A DNA stretch of 64,000 bases from Rhodocyclaceae bacterium UBA1310 (GCA_002307175.1 DBTS01000049.1:39201-103200); one strand, 5' to 3'; positions 17,020 through 26,310 are shown, numbered from the stretch's first letter. The notes: generated by a model not told the origin, from the sequence alone. Translations and numbers: made by a program.

Positions 17020-17924
17020 AACGAATCGTGGTACTCGCTGCACTTCTGCTGTGGGCGGCCGGCACGCTTGCTGCCGTCAGCGTCAAGGATGACAACGGCA
17101 GCGTCGTGACTCTGCCTCACCCGGCACAACGGGTCATCTCGCTCGCCCCCAGTCTTACCGAGATGCTGTATGCCGCGGGAGGTGGCAATACATTGATTGG
17201 CGCTGTCGACTACAGTGACTATCCTCCCGCAGCGCTCAAGGTGCCGCGCGTTGGCAGCAACATGCGCCTGGATCTGGAGCGCATCGCGCAGCTCAAGCCG
17301 GACCTTGTGCTGGTGTGGATGCACGGCAATGCGGAACGTGAGATCGAACGCCTGCGCGTGCTGAAAATTCCGATGTTCTTTCTGGAGCCCCATCACATCG
17401 GTGACATCCCCAGTGGACTGGAGCGCATCGGCCATCTCGTCGGCACCGATCGCGTCGCCGCACAGGCTGCCACACAGTTCCGCGCCCGTCATGCGGCACT
17501 GCAGGCCACCTATGCGCAGCGAACCCCGGTGCGCGTGTTCTACCAGATCGCGGAACAGCCGCTGATGACCATCAATGATCAGCAGATCATTTCGGACGTG
17601 ATCCGCCTGTGTGGCGGCATCAATGTCTTCGGCAAGGAGAACATGCTTGTGCCACAGCTCTCGGTGGAGAGTGTTGTGGCAGCGAACCCGGATGTCATTC
17701 TGACGGCGCGCATCGGCGACCGGGGCAATCAGGCCGACACCGCACAGCGCAAACCCGATGAACCCAGCCTGCAGCGCTGGCTGGATTTTCGCACCATGAA
17801 GGCGGTGCGCAATGGCCAGCTGTGGCTGATTCCGGGTGACCAGATCAGCCGCCACGGCCCGCGCATCGTCGATGGAGCGCAGGCCGTGTGCACCGCACTG
17901 GATGCAGCAAGGCAGATGCCATGA
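17016..17924 (+). CDS. btuF: Periplasmic corrinoid-binding protein (BtuF-like)
   Basis: Cluster A-type solute-binding protein of 302 residues with a signal peptide (about 1-19) and a mature domain starting with VTLPHPAQRVISLAPSLTEML. It lacks an evident lipobox, so it should be soluble in the periplasm. It would deliver cobalamin to the BtuCD-like transporter encoded upstream. The family also includes haem and siderophore binders; the gene neighbourhood supports cobalamin. Four-base overlaps on both sides couple it to btuD and cobU. Confidence 0.88.
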   Translation: MKRIVVLAALLLWAAGTLAAVSVKDDNGSVVTLPHPAQRVISLAPSLTEMLYAAGGGNTLIGAVDYSDYPPAALKVPRVGSNMRLDLERIAQLKPDLVLVWMHGNAEREIERLRVLKIPMFFLEPHHIGDIPSGLERIGHLVGTDRVAAQAATQFRARHAALQATYAQRTPVRVFYQIAEQPLMTINDQQIISDVIRLCGGINVFGKENMLVPQLSVESVVAANPDVILTARIGDRGNQADTAQRKPDEPSLQRWLDFRTMKAVRNGQLWLIPGDQISRHGPRIVDGAQAVCTALDAARQMP

Positions 17925-18448
17925 GCCGCCATCTGGTGATCGGTGGAGCCCGCTCCGGCAAGAGCCACTTTGCCCAGGCCATGGCAGAAGCCCATGCCGG
18001 CGAAGTGCAGCTGATTGTCACCGCCGAAATCTTTGATGCGGAGATGGCCGAACGCGTGGCCCGCCATCGCGCAGAGCGCCCAGCCAACTGGCATGTCATC
18101 GAGGCTCCGCAAAACCTGCCGGAGGCGATCACGGCAGCCACCGGGGCAGAACGTTTCGTACTGGTCGATTGTCTGACGCTGTGGCTCTCGAATGTGCTGT
18201 GTACGCAGCCCGAGACGCTGGATGCCAGAACAGGAGATCTGTGCGCTGCCATCGCCGGGGCCACCGGCACGCTGGTGCTCGTTTCCAACGAAGTGGGCTG
18301 GAGCATTGTGCCGGAGAACCCGCTCGCCCGCCGTTTCCGCGATGAGCAGGGCCGCCTGAACCAGCGCGTGGCCGCGCTGGTCGAGGAAGTCACACTCGTC
18401 GCTGCTGGATTGCCTTTGAAACTGAAAGAACATAAAAATGTCGAATGA
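17921..18448 (+). CDS. cobU: Adenosylcobinamide kinase / guanylyltransferase
   Basis: Bifunctional enzyme (CobU/CobP) that phosphorylates adenosylcobinamide and transfers GMP to it, activating it for nucleotide-loop assembly. The P-loop GGARSGKS lies at residues 8-15. The probable guanylylated histidine is His49 in ARHRAERP. EVGWSIVPENPLARRFRDEQG near the C-terminus is a family signature. The start codon overlaps the stop of btuF. Length 175 residues. Confidence 0.95.
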   Translation: MSRHLVIGGARSGKSHFAQAMAEAHAGEVQLIVTAEIFDAEMAERVARHRAERPANWHVIEAPQNLPEAITAATGAERFVLVDCLTLWLSNVLCTQPETLDARTGDLCAAIAGATGTLVLVSNEVGWSIVPENPLARRFRDEQGRLNQRVAALVEEVTLVAAGLPLKLKEHKNVE

Positions 18449-19493
18449 TTATTCTGTAAAGCCATTGAATCGCGATCTTGCACAAGCCCTGCAGCACCGC
18501 CTGGATACACGCACGAAGCCTCTCGGCAGCCTCGGGCGGCTCGAAGCCATCGCCCTGCAGACCGGCCTGATCCAGAATACCCTGCATCCCGAACTCAGGC
18601 AGCCGCGCATGGCGGTGTTTGCCGGCGATCATGGTGCTGCCCGCGTGGGCGTGGGCGCCTATCCACAGGAAGTCACGATCCAGATGGTGGCGAACTTTCT
18701 CAATGGTGGCGCCGCCATCAATGTGCTGGCACGGCAGGGCAATCTGGCCCTGGCCGTTGTCGATTGCGGCATGGCCAGTGACGTTGCCGGCGAAAGCCGC
18801 CCCGGTTTTGATTATCTGCAGGCCAAGGTCGGCTATGGCACGCACAATTATCTGGAGCAGGCCGCCATGAGCATTGCCCAGCGAGATGCGGCAATTGCCA
18901 ATGGCATCCGTCTGGCGAACGGATGGGCTGCCCAGGGCTGCAACGCCATCGGTTTCGGCGAGATGGGCATCGGCAACACGGCTGCCGCCAGCCTGCTGAC
19001 CCACTTCATCACCGGCGCCAATCTGGCGGAGGTGATCGGGCGCGGTGCCGGGCTTGATGATGCAGGGCTGGCGCGCAAGCGCGAGCTGCTCGCACGCGCT
19101 GCCAGCCGCGTGGCCGGGCGTAAGCTTGATGCGGCAGAAACCCTGGCCGAATTCGGCGGCTTCGAGATCGCCACCATGACAGGTGCATTCATTGGTGCGG
19201 CGCAGGCCGGAATGCTGATCGTGGTGGATGGGTTCATCGTCACGAGCGCACTGCTGGTGGCGCATGCCCTGGCACCGGCTGTTCTCGATTATTGCGTGTT
19301 TGCGCACGGCAGTGCCGAGCCTGGCCACGTCGCCCAGTTGCGTCACCTCGGTGCCACGCCGCTGCTCGATCTGGGCATGCGTCTGGGTGAAGGCACGGGA
19401 GCTGCCACAGCCTTCCCGCTGATCCGCGCCGGCATCGCCTGCATGAACGAAATGGCGGGCTTTGACGACGCCGGCGTGAGCACTGCGGACTGA
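18438..19493 (+). CDS. cobT: Nicotinate-nucleotide:dimethylbenzimidazole phosphoribosyltransferase
   Basis: Makes alpha-ribazole phosphate from the lower-ligand base and nicotinate mononucleotide. The 351-residue protein has the N-terminal RTKPLGSLGRLE motif and the catalytic glutamate Glu318 in RLGEGTGAA. GFGEMGIGNTAAAS in the middle is also conserved. It overlaps the 3' end of cobU by 11 bases. A separate source of dimethylbenzimidazole (BluB or other) is not in this window. Confidence 0.96.
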   Translation: MSNDYSVKPLNRDLAQALQHRLDTRTKPLGSLGRLEAIALQTGLIQNTLHPELRQPRMAVFAGDHGAARVGVGAYPQEVTIQMVANFLNGGAAINVLARQGNLALAVVDCGMASDVAGESRPGFDYLQAKVGYGTHNYLEQAAMSIAQRDAAIANGIRLANGWAAQGCNAIGFGEMGIGNTAAASLLTHFITGANLAEVIGRGAGLDDAGLARKRELLARAASRVAGRKLDAAETLAEFGGFEIATMTGAFIGAAQAGMLIVVDGFIVTSALLVAHALAPAVLDYCVFAHGSAEPGHVAQLRHLGATPLLDLGMRLGEGTGAATAFPLIRAGIACMNEMAGFDDAGVSTAD

Positions 19494-19511
19494 GGCAGAC
19501 AAAGACAAACC

Positions 19512-20282
19512 ATGCACGAACTCAAGCGTCTGCTGATCTCCCTGGGCTACTTCACGCGCCTGCCGGTGCCGGCCTGGGTGGGCTGGTCTGCCACAGAGCT
19601 GAACCGGGCGGCACGCTATTTTCCGCTGGTCGGCCTGCTCGTGGGAGCTTTCGGTGCGGCAACGCTGTGGGCGTTTCGTGCCTGTCTGCCCCCGGGTGCC
19701 GCCGTGGCGATCTCGATGCTGGCCACGCTGCTCCTTACCGGGGCCTTCCATGAGGACGGCCTGGCCGACTCGGCTGACGGCTTCGGGGGCGGCTGGGAGA
19801 AGGCGCAGATCCTCACGATCATGAAGGATTCGCGCATCGGCGCGTATGGCGCAATCACCCTGGGCGTCGCACTGCTCCTGAAGTTTGCGCTGCTCGAAGC
19901 CATGGGGGCGGCGGCCCTGCTGGCGCTACCCGTGGTGCACGCAGCCTCGCGGGTACCACCGCTGCTGATCATGAGCTTCATGCGCTATGTGCGCGAAACC
20001 GATGATTCACGCGCCAAACCTGTCGCCAATGGCCTCGGTGCGGCGGAGTGGCTGACCGGCCTGATCCTCGGACTCGCTCCGGCACTGATGGCCTGCGCGC
20101 TGGGCTGGCTCACGCCGCTGCGCATGCTCGCCCTGCTGCTGGGCCTGACACTGGCCGGGCTGATCTGTGCGCGTTACTTCTTCCAGCGCATCGGCGGCTA
20201 TACCGGGGATGCGCTGGGTGCCGCGCAGCAGGTTTGTGAGCTGACAGGCTATCTGGTGCTCTGCGCACACTTTGCGGCATGA
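19512..20282 (+). CDS. cobS: Adenosylcobinamide-GDP ribazoletransferase (cobalamin synthase)
   Basis: Integral membrane enzyme (CobS/CobV) that condenses adenosylcobinamide-GDP with alpha-ribazole phosphate. The acidic active-site motif FHEDGLADSADGFGGG lies at 79-94, and the N-terminal FTRLPVP and several hydrophobic helices match the family. It is 256 residues long. It follows cobT by 18 bases in the same run. Confidence 0.95.
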   Translation: MHELKRLLISLGYFTRLPVPAWVGWSATELNRAARYFPLVGLLVGAFGAATLWAFRACLPPGAAVAISMLATLLLTGAFHEDGLADSADGFGGGWEKAQILTIMKDSRIGAYGAITLGVALLLKFALLEAMGAAALLALPVVHAASRVPPLLIMSFMRYVRETDDSRAKPVANGLGAAEWLTGLILGLAPALMACALGWLTPLRMLALLLGLTLAGLICARYFFQRIGGYTGDALGAAQQVCELTGYLVLCAHFAA

Positions 20283-20294
20283 GGTTTCTCTAGC

Positions 20295-20819
20295 ATGACT
20301 ACCCTCTATCTGGTCCGCCACCCTGCAGTCGCCGTGGCACCGGGCATCTGCTATGGACGCAGTGATGTTGCACTGAAAGAGCCTGTTGACGTAATTGCCA
20401 TGCAATTGCGGAAGCAATTGCCGGGGGAGTTTACGCTTCTCAGCAGCCCGGCAACCCGCTGCCTGAGTCTGGCAAACGCACTGGGCCGGCCACAGATTGA
20501 GCCTCGCCTGCAGGAAATTGATTTCGGCAGCTGGGAGATGCGCGACTATGCCTCGATTGAGCGCAGTCTCATCGATCAGTGGGCGGCAGATCCCCTGCAT
20601 TTTCGCGCGCATGGCGGAGAGAGCGTCGCGCAAATGGCTGCACGTGCCATCGCAGCGCTGCATGAAGCGCTGACCCAAGCCCCCGAAAACCTCGTGATCG
20701 TAGCCCACGGAGGCCCCTTGCGGGCACTCGCGGGCCACTGGCGCGGCCTCGCGGATGCTGCTTGGGTACAACTGCAGTTCGACTACGCCAGCCTCACCCG
20801 CCTCACCGAAGCAGATTGA
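20295..20819 (+). CDS. cobC: Alpha-ribazole phosphatase-like histidine phosphatase
   Basis: Phosphoglycerate-mutase-like phosphatase of 174 residues. The catalytic His9 is in LVRHP, slightly different from the usual RHG. The second Arg is in SSPATRC, and the second His in VAHGGPLRA. As the last gene of the cobalamin run it probably removes the 5'-phosphate of alpha-ribazole phosphate or of adenosylcobalamin phosphate. Function is assigned from family plus neighbourhood. A palindrome (ACGGCCGG/CCGGCCGT) lies 15 bases past the stop, inside the convergent gene's end. Confidence 0.85.
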   Translation: MTTLYLVRHPAVAVAPGICYGRSDVALKEPVDVIAMQLRKQLPGEFTLLSSPATRCLSLANALGRPQIEPRLQEIDFGSWEMRDYASIERSLIDQWAADPLHFRAHGGESVAQMAARAIAALHEALTQAPENLVIVAHGGPLRALAGHWRGLADAAWVQLQFDYASLTRLTEAD

Positions 20820-20828
20820 ACACCAGGC

Positions 20829-21251
20829 TCAACCTACGGCCGGAATTCCCGGCCGTTGCTTGTGCATGCCTTGCTGCAGATGGAAGGCCAGTGCGGCATC
20901 CAGGGTAGAACTATGCTGCTCGAACCAGGGCACCAACCTGTCGGTAACATTCCGCCCGGCACCGTGCTTGCCGGCACGCAGATCACGCATAGCTCCTTCA
21001 AGCATGGCCATGATCGCTTCGTGATCCCGCAGATGGTGTTCGGTCGAAGGCATGTGGCTGATCTCCATCCACATGCGTTCCTGCGCGAAATGGTCCCGGC
21101 AATGGCCGAGCAAACGTTCCAGACGGATGATTTCCGTCGCATCGGCAGCAACTGCCAGGGCGTTGGTCAACGCGACAAATTCGTGATGGATGAGATCCAT
21201 CGAACCGGTTTGCAGGGCATGTTGAGCTTCTTGCCAATGAATTTGTGCCAT
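20829..21251 (-). CDS. Hemerythrin-like protein
   Basis: A 140-residue four-helix protein with the di-iron ligand pattern of bacterial hemerythrins: His22 or His23 in HHEF, His50, His54 and Glu58 in HCRDHFAQE, His73/His77 in HLRDHE, and His113/Asp118 near the end. It may bind dioxygen or sense iron or oxygen. The start at 21251 follows GAGGAG; the frame is open upstream but without a site. It is convergent with the cob run and divergent from the glycosyltransferase genes, so it is probably an independent unit. Confidence 0.85.
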   Translation of the reverse strand: MAQIHWQEAQHALQTGSMDLIHHEFVALTNALAVAADATEIIRLERLLGHCRDHFAQERMWMEISHMPSTEHHLRDHEAIMAMLEGAMRDLRAGKHGAGRNVTDRLVPWFEQHSSTLDAALAFHLQQGMHKQRPGIPAVG

Positions 21252-21360
21252 CTTGATCTCCTCGGGTTGGTATCGCACGGACGGGGTTTTGCACCCTCTG
21301 TCCCCTAGCCTAGCAGTTCGTTCAACATCTGGCGCACGCAATGCAGCATGGCCCGTTACA

Positions 21361-22488
21361 ATGAACCCTATGAACGATATCGTCTCTGTTTCTGTCCCTC
21401 CGGGCAGCTACCTTCCCGATGCCATCAATCCAGCCCTGCTGCGGCGCGCGCTGGTCATCAAACTTCGCCACCACGGTGATGTACTGCTCACCTCGCCGGT
21501 GCTCTCCAGCCTGAAAGCCGCCGCACCTGCCTGCGAAATCGATGCTCTGGTCTTCAGTGACACAGCACCCATGCTGCAGGGGCATCCGGCGCTGCATACG
21601 CTGCACTGCCTGGGACGCGACTGGAAGAAACTCGGGCCGCTAACGCAGCTGCGCAAGGAACTCGGCATTCTCAAGGCCCTGCGCGCGCGCCAGTACGATC
21701 TGATCATCCATCTCACAGACCATCCACGTGGTGCCTGGCTCACGCGCCTGCTCAAGCCACGCTGGGCTGTTGCACCGCAACGCAGCAAGGGGGGAGGCTG
21801 GTGGAAGAAATCCTTTACGCATCTGTATCGCACCGTGGGTGGCGGGCGTCGCCATACGGTGGAGACCCATCTGGATGCGCTGCGCCGGCTGGGCATCCGC
21901 CCGCAGGGCGACGCACGCAAACTGTCGCTGGTGCCCGGCACGGCAGCAGAGGCGCGAATCGACGCACTGCTTGCGCAACACGGCCTGAACGCCAAAGGAT
22001 TCATCCAGATTCATCCGGCCTCGCGCTGGTTCTTCAAATGCTGGCCGGTCGGCCTGAATGCCGAGCTTTTGCGCGTACTCGCGGCGCAGGGGTTGAAGAT
22101 CGTCATGACCGGAGCACCTGACCCGCGTGAGCGCGAAATGGTTGATGCCATTTTGAATCAAGCCAACGTACCGGTGGTGAATCTCACGGGAGAACTGAAT
22201 CTGTCGGAACTTGGCGCGCTGACCTCACGGGCACGCCTTTTTGTCGGCGTGGATTCTGCCCCGATGCATATCGCGGCCGCCGTCGGCACGCCCTGTGTGG
22301 CGCTGTTCGGGCCCTCCGGCGACAAGGAATGGGGCCCGTGGGGGGTGGAGCACCGTATTGTGACAAGTTCTCACAGTTGTCGCCCATGTGGGCAGGATGG
22401 CTGCGGCGGGGGCAAGGTGTCAGAATGCCTGTATGCCATCAGCGTTCAACAGGTGTCGCAGGCCATAGCCGAGGTACTCGCCTCATGA
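21361..22488 (+). CDS. LPS heptosyltransferase-like glycosyltransferase (GT9)
   Basis: Glycosyltransferase family 9 protein resembling heptosyltransferase III (WaaQ), which uses ADP-heptose to extend the LPS inner core. It shows the N-terminal KLRHHGDVLLTSPVLSSLK, the central IQIHPASRWFFKCWP and the C-terminal FVGVDSAPMHIAAAVGTPCVALFGPSG. The protein is about 375 residues. Start choice is weak: ATGs at 21361 and 21370 both lack a good ribosome-binding site. A TACAAT -10-like hexamer overlaps the first ATG, which would favour 21370. Its stop overlaps the next ATG (ATGA). Confidence 0.85.
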   Translation: MNPMNDIVSVSVPPGSYLPDAINPALLRRALVIKLRHHGDVLLTSPVLSSLKAAAPACEIDALVFSDTAPMLQGHPALHTLHCLGRDWKKLGPLTQLRKELGILKALRARQYDLIIHLTDHPRGAWLTRLLKPRWAVAPQRSKGGGWWKKSFTHLYRTVGGGRRHTVETHLDALRRLGIRPQGDARKLSLVPGTAAEARIDALLAQHGLNAKGFIQIHPASRWFFKCWPVGLNAELLRVLAAQGLKIVMTGAPDPREREMVDAILNQANVPVVNLTGELNLSELGALTSRARLFVGVDSAPMHIAAAVGTPCVALFGPSGDKEWGPWGVEHRIVTSSHSCRPCGQDGCGGGKVSECLYAISVQQVSQAIAEVLAS

Positions 22489-23687
22489 CAGACAACGCTA
22501 CTAGCGTTGCGGGCAGTAGCAATAGCCCGCTGCATCTCGCAATCATCCGTCAGGCATATAATCCCTTCGGCGGGGCCGAACGTTTTGTGGAGCGCGCGAT
22601 CCGTGCGCTGGGGCAGGATCATGTCAAGGTCACGCTGATCACGCGCAAATGGGAGGGTGGAGATAATCCCGGCCTCACCATCAAGCTGCTAAGCACACCA
22701 CGGATCAGTCGTCTGCTGCGCGACGTGATGTTTGCGCGTAGCGTCCGCAGCCTGATCCAGACCCGCATCTTCGATCTGGTGCAAAGTCACGAGCGGATTC
22801 CCGGCTGTGACATTTTCCGCGCCGGAGATGGCATTCACGCTACCTGGCTGGAACAGCGCGCACGCACACTTGGCCCAATCGGCCGTTTTCTGCAACGCAT
22901 CTCACCCTGGCACAGATATGTTTTGAGCATGGAAAAGGAGATGCTTGAGGACCCGAAGCTGAAGGCTGTCATCTGTAACTCGGAGATGGTTCGGCAGGAT
23001 ATTGCCCACCGCTATCCGGAACTCGCCAGCCGGCTGCATGTGATTCACAACGGCGTTGACCTGAAAACTTTCCATACCGGACTACGCGCCAAACACCGTG
23101 AGATCATCCGGGAACAGCTCGATGTGCCCGAGTGCACGCCGGTGATCGTTTTCGTGGGCTCAGGCTTTGAACGCAAGGGAGTGGCACAGCTGATCGAGGC
23201 GCTGGCGCGTCCGGAGCTGCGCAACGCCCAGCTATGGATTATCGGCAAGGACAAACTGCCCCGCCGGCTCGAGCGCAAGGCAGACGCACTGGGCGTAGGG
23301 CCCCAGGTACGGTTTCTGGGGCCAAAGAAGGATGTCACCCCGTATCTCGGTGCGGCTGACGTGTTCGCCCTGCCCACACTCTATGACCCGATGCCCAATG
23401 CGGCCCTTGAGGCCCTCGCTGCTGGCCTGCCGGTGCTCAGTTCCACGAGTTCCGGGGCGGCCGAACTGATCCGCCTCGGCGAAAACGGCGAACGTGTCGA
23501 TGCGCTCGATATCGACGGCATCGCCACGGCCCTGGCACGCCTCATCGCCATCAGCCAGGACCCTGAGCAGCAGCCGGCAATGGCAGTGTCGGCCCGCGCG
23601 AGTGTTGCGCATATGAGCAAGGAGACGATGGCTGCAGAGCTTGTGGCGCTTTACCGGCAACTCCTGACGGTAAATCGAAAGTTATAA
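22485..23687 (+). CDS. Glycosyltransferase family 4 (WaaG-like)
   Basis: GT-B-fold, retaining glycosyltransferase of 400 residues. The N-terminal part has QAYNPFGGAERFVERA, the donor-binding C-terminal part has FVGSGFERKG and the family-4 glutamate region LYDPMPNAALEALAAGLPV. The order in the cluster (GT9-GT4-GT4-GT9) suggests assembly of the LPS core. The chosen ATG overlaps the stop of the preceding gene. A TATAAT hexamer lies at 23683-23688, over the end of this gene, and could start a transcript for the next one. Confidence 0.88.
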   Translation: MTDNATSVAGSSNSPLHLAIIRQAYNPFGGAERFVERAIRALGQDHVKVTLITRKWEGGDNPGLTIKLLSTPRISRLLRDVMFARSVRSLIQTRIFDLVQSHERIPGCDIFRAGDGIHATWLEQRARTLGPIGRFLQRISPWHRYVLSMEKEMLEDPKLKAVICNSEMVRQDIAHRYPELASRLHVIHNGVDLKTFHTGLRAKHREIIREQLDVPECTPVIVFVGSGFERKGVAQLIEALARPELRNAQLWIIGKDKLPRRLERKADALGVGPQVRFLGPKKDVTPYLGAADVFALPTLYDPMPNAALEALAAGLPVLSSTSSGAAELIRLGENGERVDALDIDGIATALARLIAISQDPEQQPAMAVSARASVAHMSKETMAAELVALYRQLLTVNRKL

Positions 23688-23719
23688 TCACTGCGCTTTC
23701 ACAAAGGTGTAAAAATAAC

Positions 23720-24850
23720 ATGGCGCGTTACAACACGATTCTTGCCCACCGCCCGATGCATATCGTGCACACGGAAGCCTCTTGTGGCTGGGGGGGGCAG
23801 GAAATCCGCATTCTGGAAGAATCCCGCGGGATGATTGAACGGGGCCATTCAATCACCCTGGTCTGTCCCGAGGAGGCAACCATTTTCGCCCGCGCCAAGG
23901 ATTGGGGCATCAGTGCCATCGCCCTGCCTATCGGCGAGAAACGCTGGGCGAATTTCAAGGCCATGCGTGCCTGGATCCTGGCTAATCATGGCAAGTTCGA
24001 TGTCATCAACACGCACAGCTCGACCGATTCATGGCTGGTGGCACTCTCCAACTTGAGTCTGGGCAAGAAAGCTTGCCCCGTGGTGCGCACCCGTCATATC
24101 TCGGCCCCCGTCAAGAACAGCTTTGTAAACCGCTGGCTGTACGGCAAAGCCGCCGCGCAGGTTGTCACTACCGGAGAGAGCCTGCGCAATGACCTGGTCG
24201 ATCATCTGAGTCTGCCACCGGATCATGTGCAGTCGATTTTCACCGGCATCAACACCAAGCGTTTTGAGCCCGGTGACAAGGTGGCCATGCGCACCCAGCT
24301 CGGTCTTGATGTGAATGCCAAGTGGATTGGCATCATCGCTACGCTACGATCCTGGAAGGGGCATAAATACCTGCTCAAGGCAGTTGCCGAACTTGACGAC
24401 CCGCGCATCCGCATCGTGATCGTGGGTGACGGGCCGCAGCGTGACAAGCTCAACCGCCTCACTGTGGAACTGGGTTTGAGCCGCATCGTGCGGTTTGCCG
24501 GGCAGCAGCGCGATGTGGTGCCATGGCTGCAGGCACTCGACATGTTCGTGCTGCCTTCCTACGCCAACGAAGGCGTCTCGCAGGCGGTGATGCAGGCCAT
24601 GGCAACCGGCCTGCCGGTGATCACCACGCCGATTGGCAGTTCGAGCGACATCGTCAAGCCCGGCCTGACCGGCATGCTCGTGCCTCCGAAAGACAGCAAA
24701 GCCCTGGCGCAGGCCATCCGCACACTGCTAGACAATCCACAGGAAGCCCACAAACTTGGGCAGGGCGCACGCAGCTTTGCGCTTGAGCACTGCGGCATTG
24801 AACGGATGCTGACCCGCATGGAAGCTGTGTTCCAGCGCGTGGCAGGATGA
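23720..24850 (+). CDS. Glycosyltransferase family 4
   Basis: A second GT4 enzyme of 376 residues in the LPS-core-type cluster. The N-terminal WGGQEIRILEES is the family's acceptor-side loop. The C-terminal half contains ATLRSWKGHKYLLKA, VGDGPQRDKL and the EX7E region around SYANEGVSQAVMQAMATGLPV. The donor and acceptor sugars cannot be read from the sequence. It starts 32 bases after the previous gene and overlaps the next by four bases. Confidence 0.87.
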   Translation: MARYNTILAHRPMHIVHTEASCGWGGQEIRILEESRGMIERGHSITLVCPEEATIFARAKDWGISAIALPIGEKRWANFKAMRAWILANHGKFDVINTHSSTDSWLVALSNLSLGKKACPVVRTRHISAPVKNSFVNRWLYGKAAAQVVTTGESLRNDLVDHLSLPPDHVQSIFTGINTKRFEPGDKVAMRTQLGLDVNAKWIGIIATLRSWKGHKYLLKAVAELDDPRIRIVIVGDGPQRDKLNRLTVELGLSRIVRFAGQQRDVVPWLQALDMFVLPSYANEGVSQAVMQAMATGLPVITTPIGSSSDIVKPGLTGMLVPPKDSKALAQAIRTLLDNPQEAHKLGQGARSFALEHCGIERMLTRMEAVFQRVAG

Positions 24851-25959
24851 GTCGACTCGCCCCGCGCCTGCTTGTTGCGGCACGGTTGCTGCGCGAATTT
24901 TGCCGGCCTCATGCCTGGCTGCGTACCCGCCCGGAAGTGCCGACCCGCATCCTCGTCCTGCATCATCTGTTGCTCGGCGACAGCCTGATGCTGACGGGCT
25001 TGCTGGCGAAACTGGCGCAGCGCTATCCCCAGGCGCAGCGCTTCATTGCCTGCCCGAATGCTCTGACCGGTCTGTATGCCGGGCATCCTTTCGGTGTTAC
25101 CGCTCTGGGATGGGACCCACGCAGGTCAGGGGGGCTACAAACACTGTTCGCTGCGGCGCCCTTTGATCTGGTCGTGATTCCAGCGGAAAACCGCCATAGT
25201 CCGCTGGCCCGTGCCCTTGGTGCACGCTGGGTGGTGGGTTTCGCCAAGGATCAGCCGGCGTGGAAAAACTGGTTGCTGGATGAAAGCCGGCCATTTCCGC
25301 AGAAGCCTGCGGCATTCGCGGATTTTTGTGCCGAGCTGGTGGATGGTCCCCCGGCAAGCTACCAGCCCACAGACTGGCCCCTGGCGGATTGCGTGCCTTT
25401 TGAAGCGCCTCAGGAGCGCTATGCAGTACTCCATCCCGGCGCTTCGACACGCCTCAAATATTGGCCTGCTGCGCGCTGGCAGGCACTGGCAGACTGGTTG
25501 CTTTCCCGTGGAATTCAGCCCGTCTGGAGTGCGGGCGCCAAAGAGACAGAACTGGTCGCCGAGCTTGATCCGCAAGGAAAATTTGCCAGTTATGCCGGAA
25601 AGCTCGACCTGCTCCAACTCGCCCACCTGTATCGCAAGGCTGCCGTGGTGATCTGCCCGGATACGGGCGTGACACATCTGGCGCGGATCGTCGGGACCCC
25701 CACCGTGGCGCTGTTCGGGCCGGGCTCAAGCCTGATCAGCGGAGCGGGGCAATACTGGCGCGCAAGCCCTTTCGTGGCCTTGAGTCACGACATTCACTGC
25801 CGCAACCAGGATGTGACTTTCCGCCGCCACGAACCCTGGATCCAGCGCTGCGCCAGAAGCTACGGCACACGCTCAGACCAGTGCGCACAGCCCCGCTGCA
25901 TGGAATCAATCAGTCTTCAGGAGGTGCAGGAAGCCTGCCTGCACCTGATGGGAAAATAG
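24847..25959 (+). CDS. Glycosyltransferase family 9 protein
   Basis: A 370-residue heptosyltransferase-like GT9 protein. It has LVLHHLLLGDSLMLTGLLAKL at the N-terminus, AVLHPGASTRLKYWP in the middle and CPDTGVTHLARIVGTPTVALFGPG as the donor-binding motif. A Cys-rich C-terminal segment (CRNQDVTF to CAQPRC) is unusual for heptosyltransferases and may bind a metal or form disulfides. It is coupled to the preceding GT4 by a four-base overlap and is probably the last gene of the unit. Confidence 0.85.
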   Translation: MSRLAPRLLVAARLLREFCRPHAWLRTRPEVPTRILVLHHLLLGDSLMLTGLLAKLAQRYPQAQRFIACPNALTGLYAGHPFGVTALGWDPRRSGGLQTLFAAAPFDLVVIPAENRHSPLARALGARWVVGFAKDQPAWKNWLLDESRPFPQKPAAFADFCAELVDGPPASYQPTDWPLADCVPFEAPQERYAVLHPGASTRLKYWPAARWQALADWLLSRGIQPVWSAGAKETELVAELDPQGKFASYAGKLDLLQLAHLYRKAAVVICPDTGVTHLARIVGTPTVALFGPGSSLISGAGQYWRASPFVALSHDIHCRNQDVTFRRHEPWIQRCARSYGTRSDQCAQPRCMESISLQEVQEACLHLMGK

Positions 25960-25964
25960 ACGCT

Positions 25965-26255
25965 TCACGCCGCATCACTGGCGGCGAGACTTTGCTGAAT
26001 GCTGCGGCACATCGCCCTCATGTTTTCGATTTCGGCCACCCGGAAAAACATACGGCGCTGCTGGATTTCGCCATCCAGCCGAAAAGCATATTCGAAAACT
26101 CCGTAAGGCGTGCTCGGCAACAGGATCTTCTTGCCTTCGCGGCAATTGGCTGACTCAATATCCTGAAGCCTGATCTGCAGGGGTTCGTTGCCCTCGATGA
26201 TCAGTACGCCTTCCACTAGTTCGAAATAGCCTGAAGGAATCTTTCTGACCCGCAT
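25965..26255 (-). CDS. Small hypothetical protein (96 aa)
   Basis: Not recognised. The protein is soluble, with no signal peptide. It is compact and mixed in charge, with a segment that reads like short beta strands (VEGVLIIEGNEPLQIRL). A purine-rich GGGGG lies seven bases before the ATG. It is convergent with the GT9 gene, only five bases away, and sits on the same strand as the REP-associated transposase upstream. A real gene is likely because the frame is open and the site is reasonable. Confidence 0.55.
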   Translation of the reverse strand: MRVRKIPSGYFELVEGVLIIEGNEPLQIRLQDIESANCREGKKILLPSTPYGVFEYAFRLDGEIQQRRMFFRVAEIENMRAMCRSIQQSLAASDAA

Positions 26256-26310
26256 GGCAGCCCCCGTCTTGTAATGCTTGCTGATCTACAAGATTAGCGG
26301 CTATCGCAGG

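Noticed and set aside
16557..17855. A 432-codon minus-strand open frame
   Set aside because: Antisense to btuD and btuF, both with complete family motifs.
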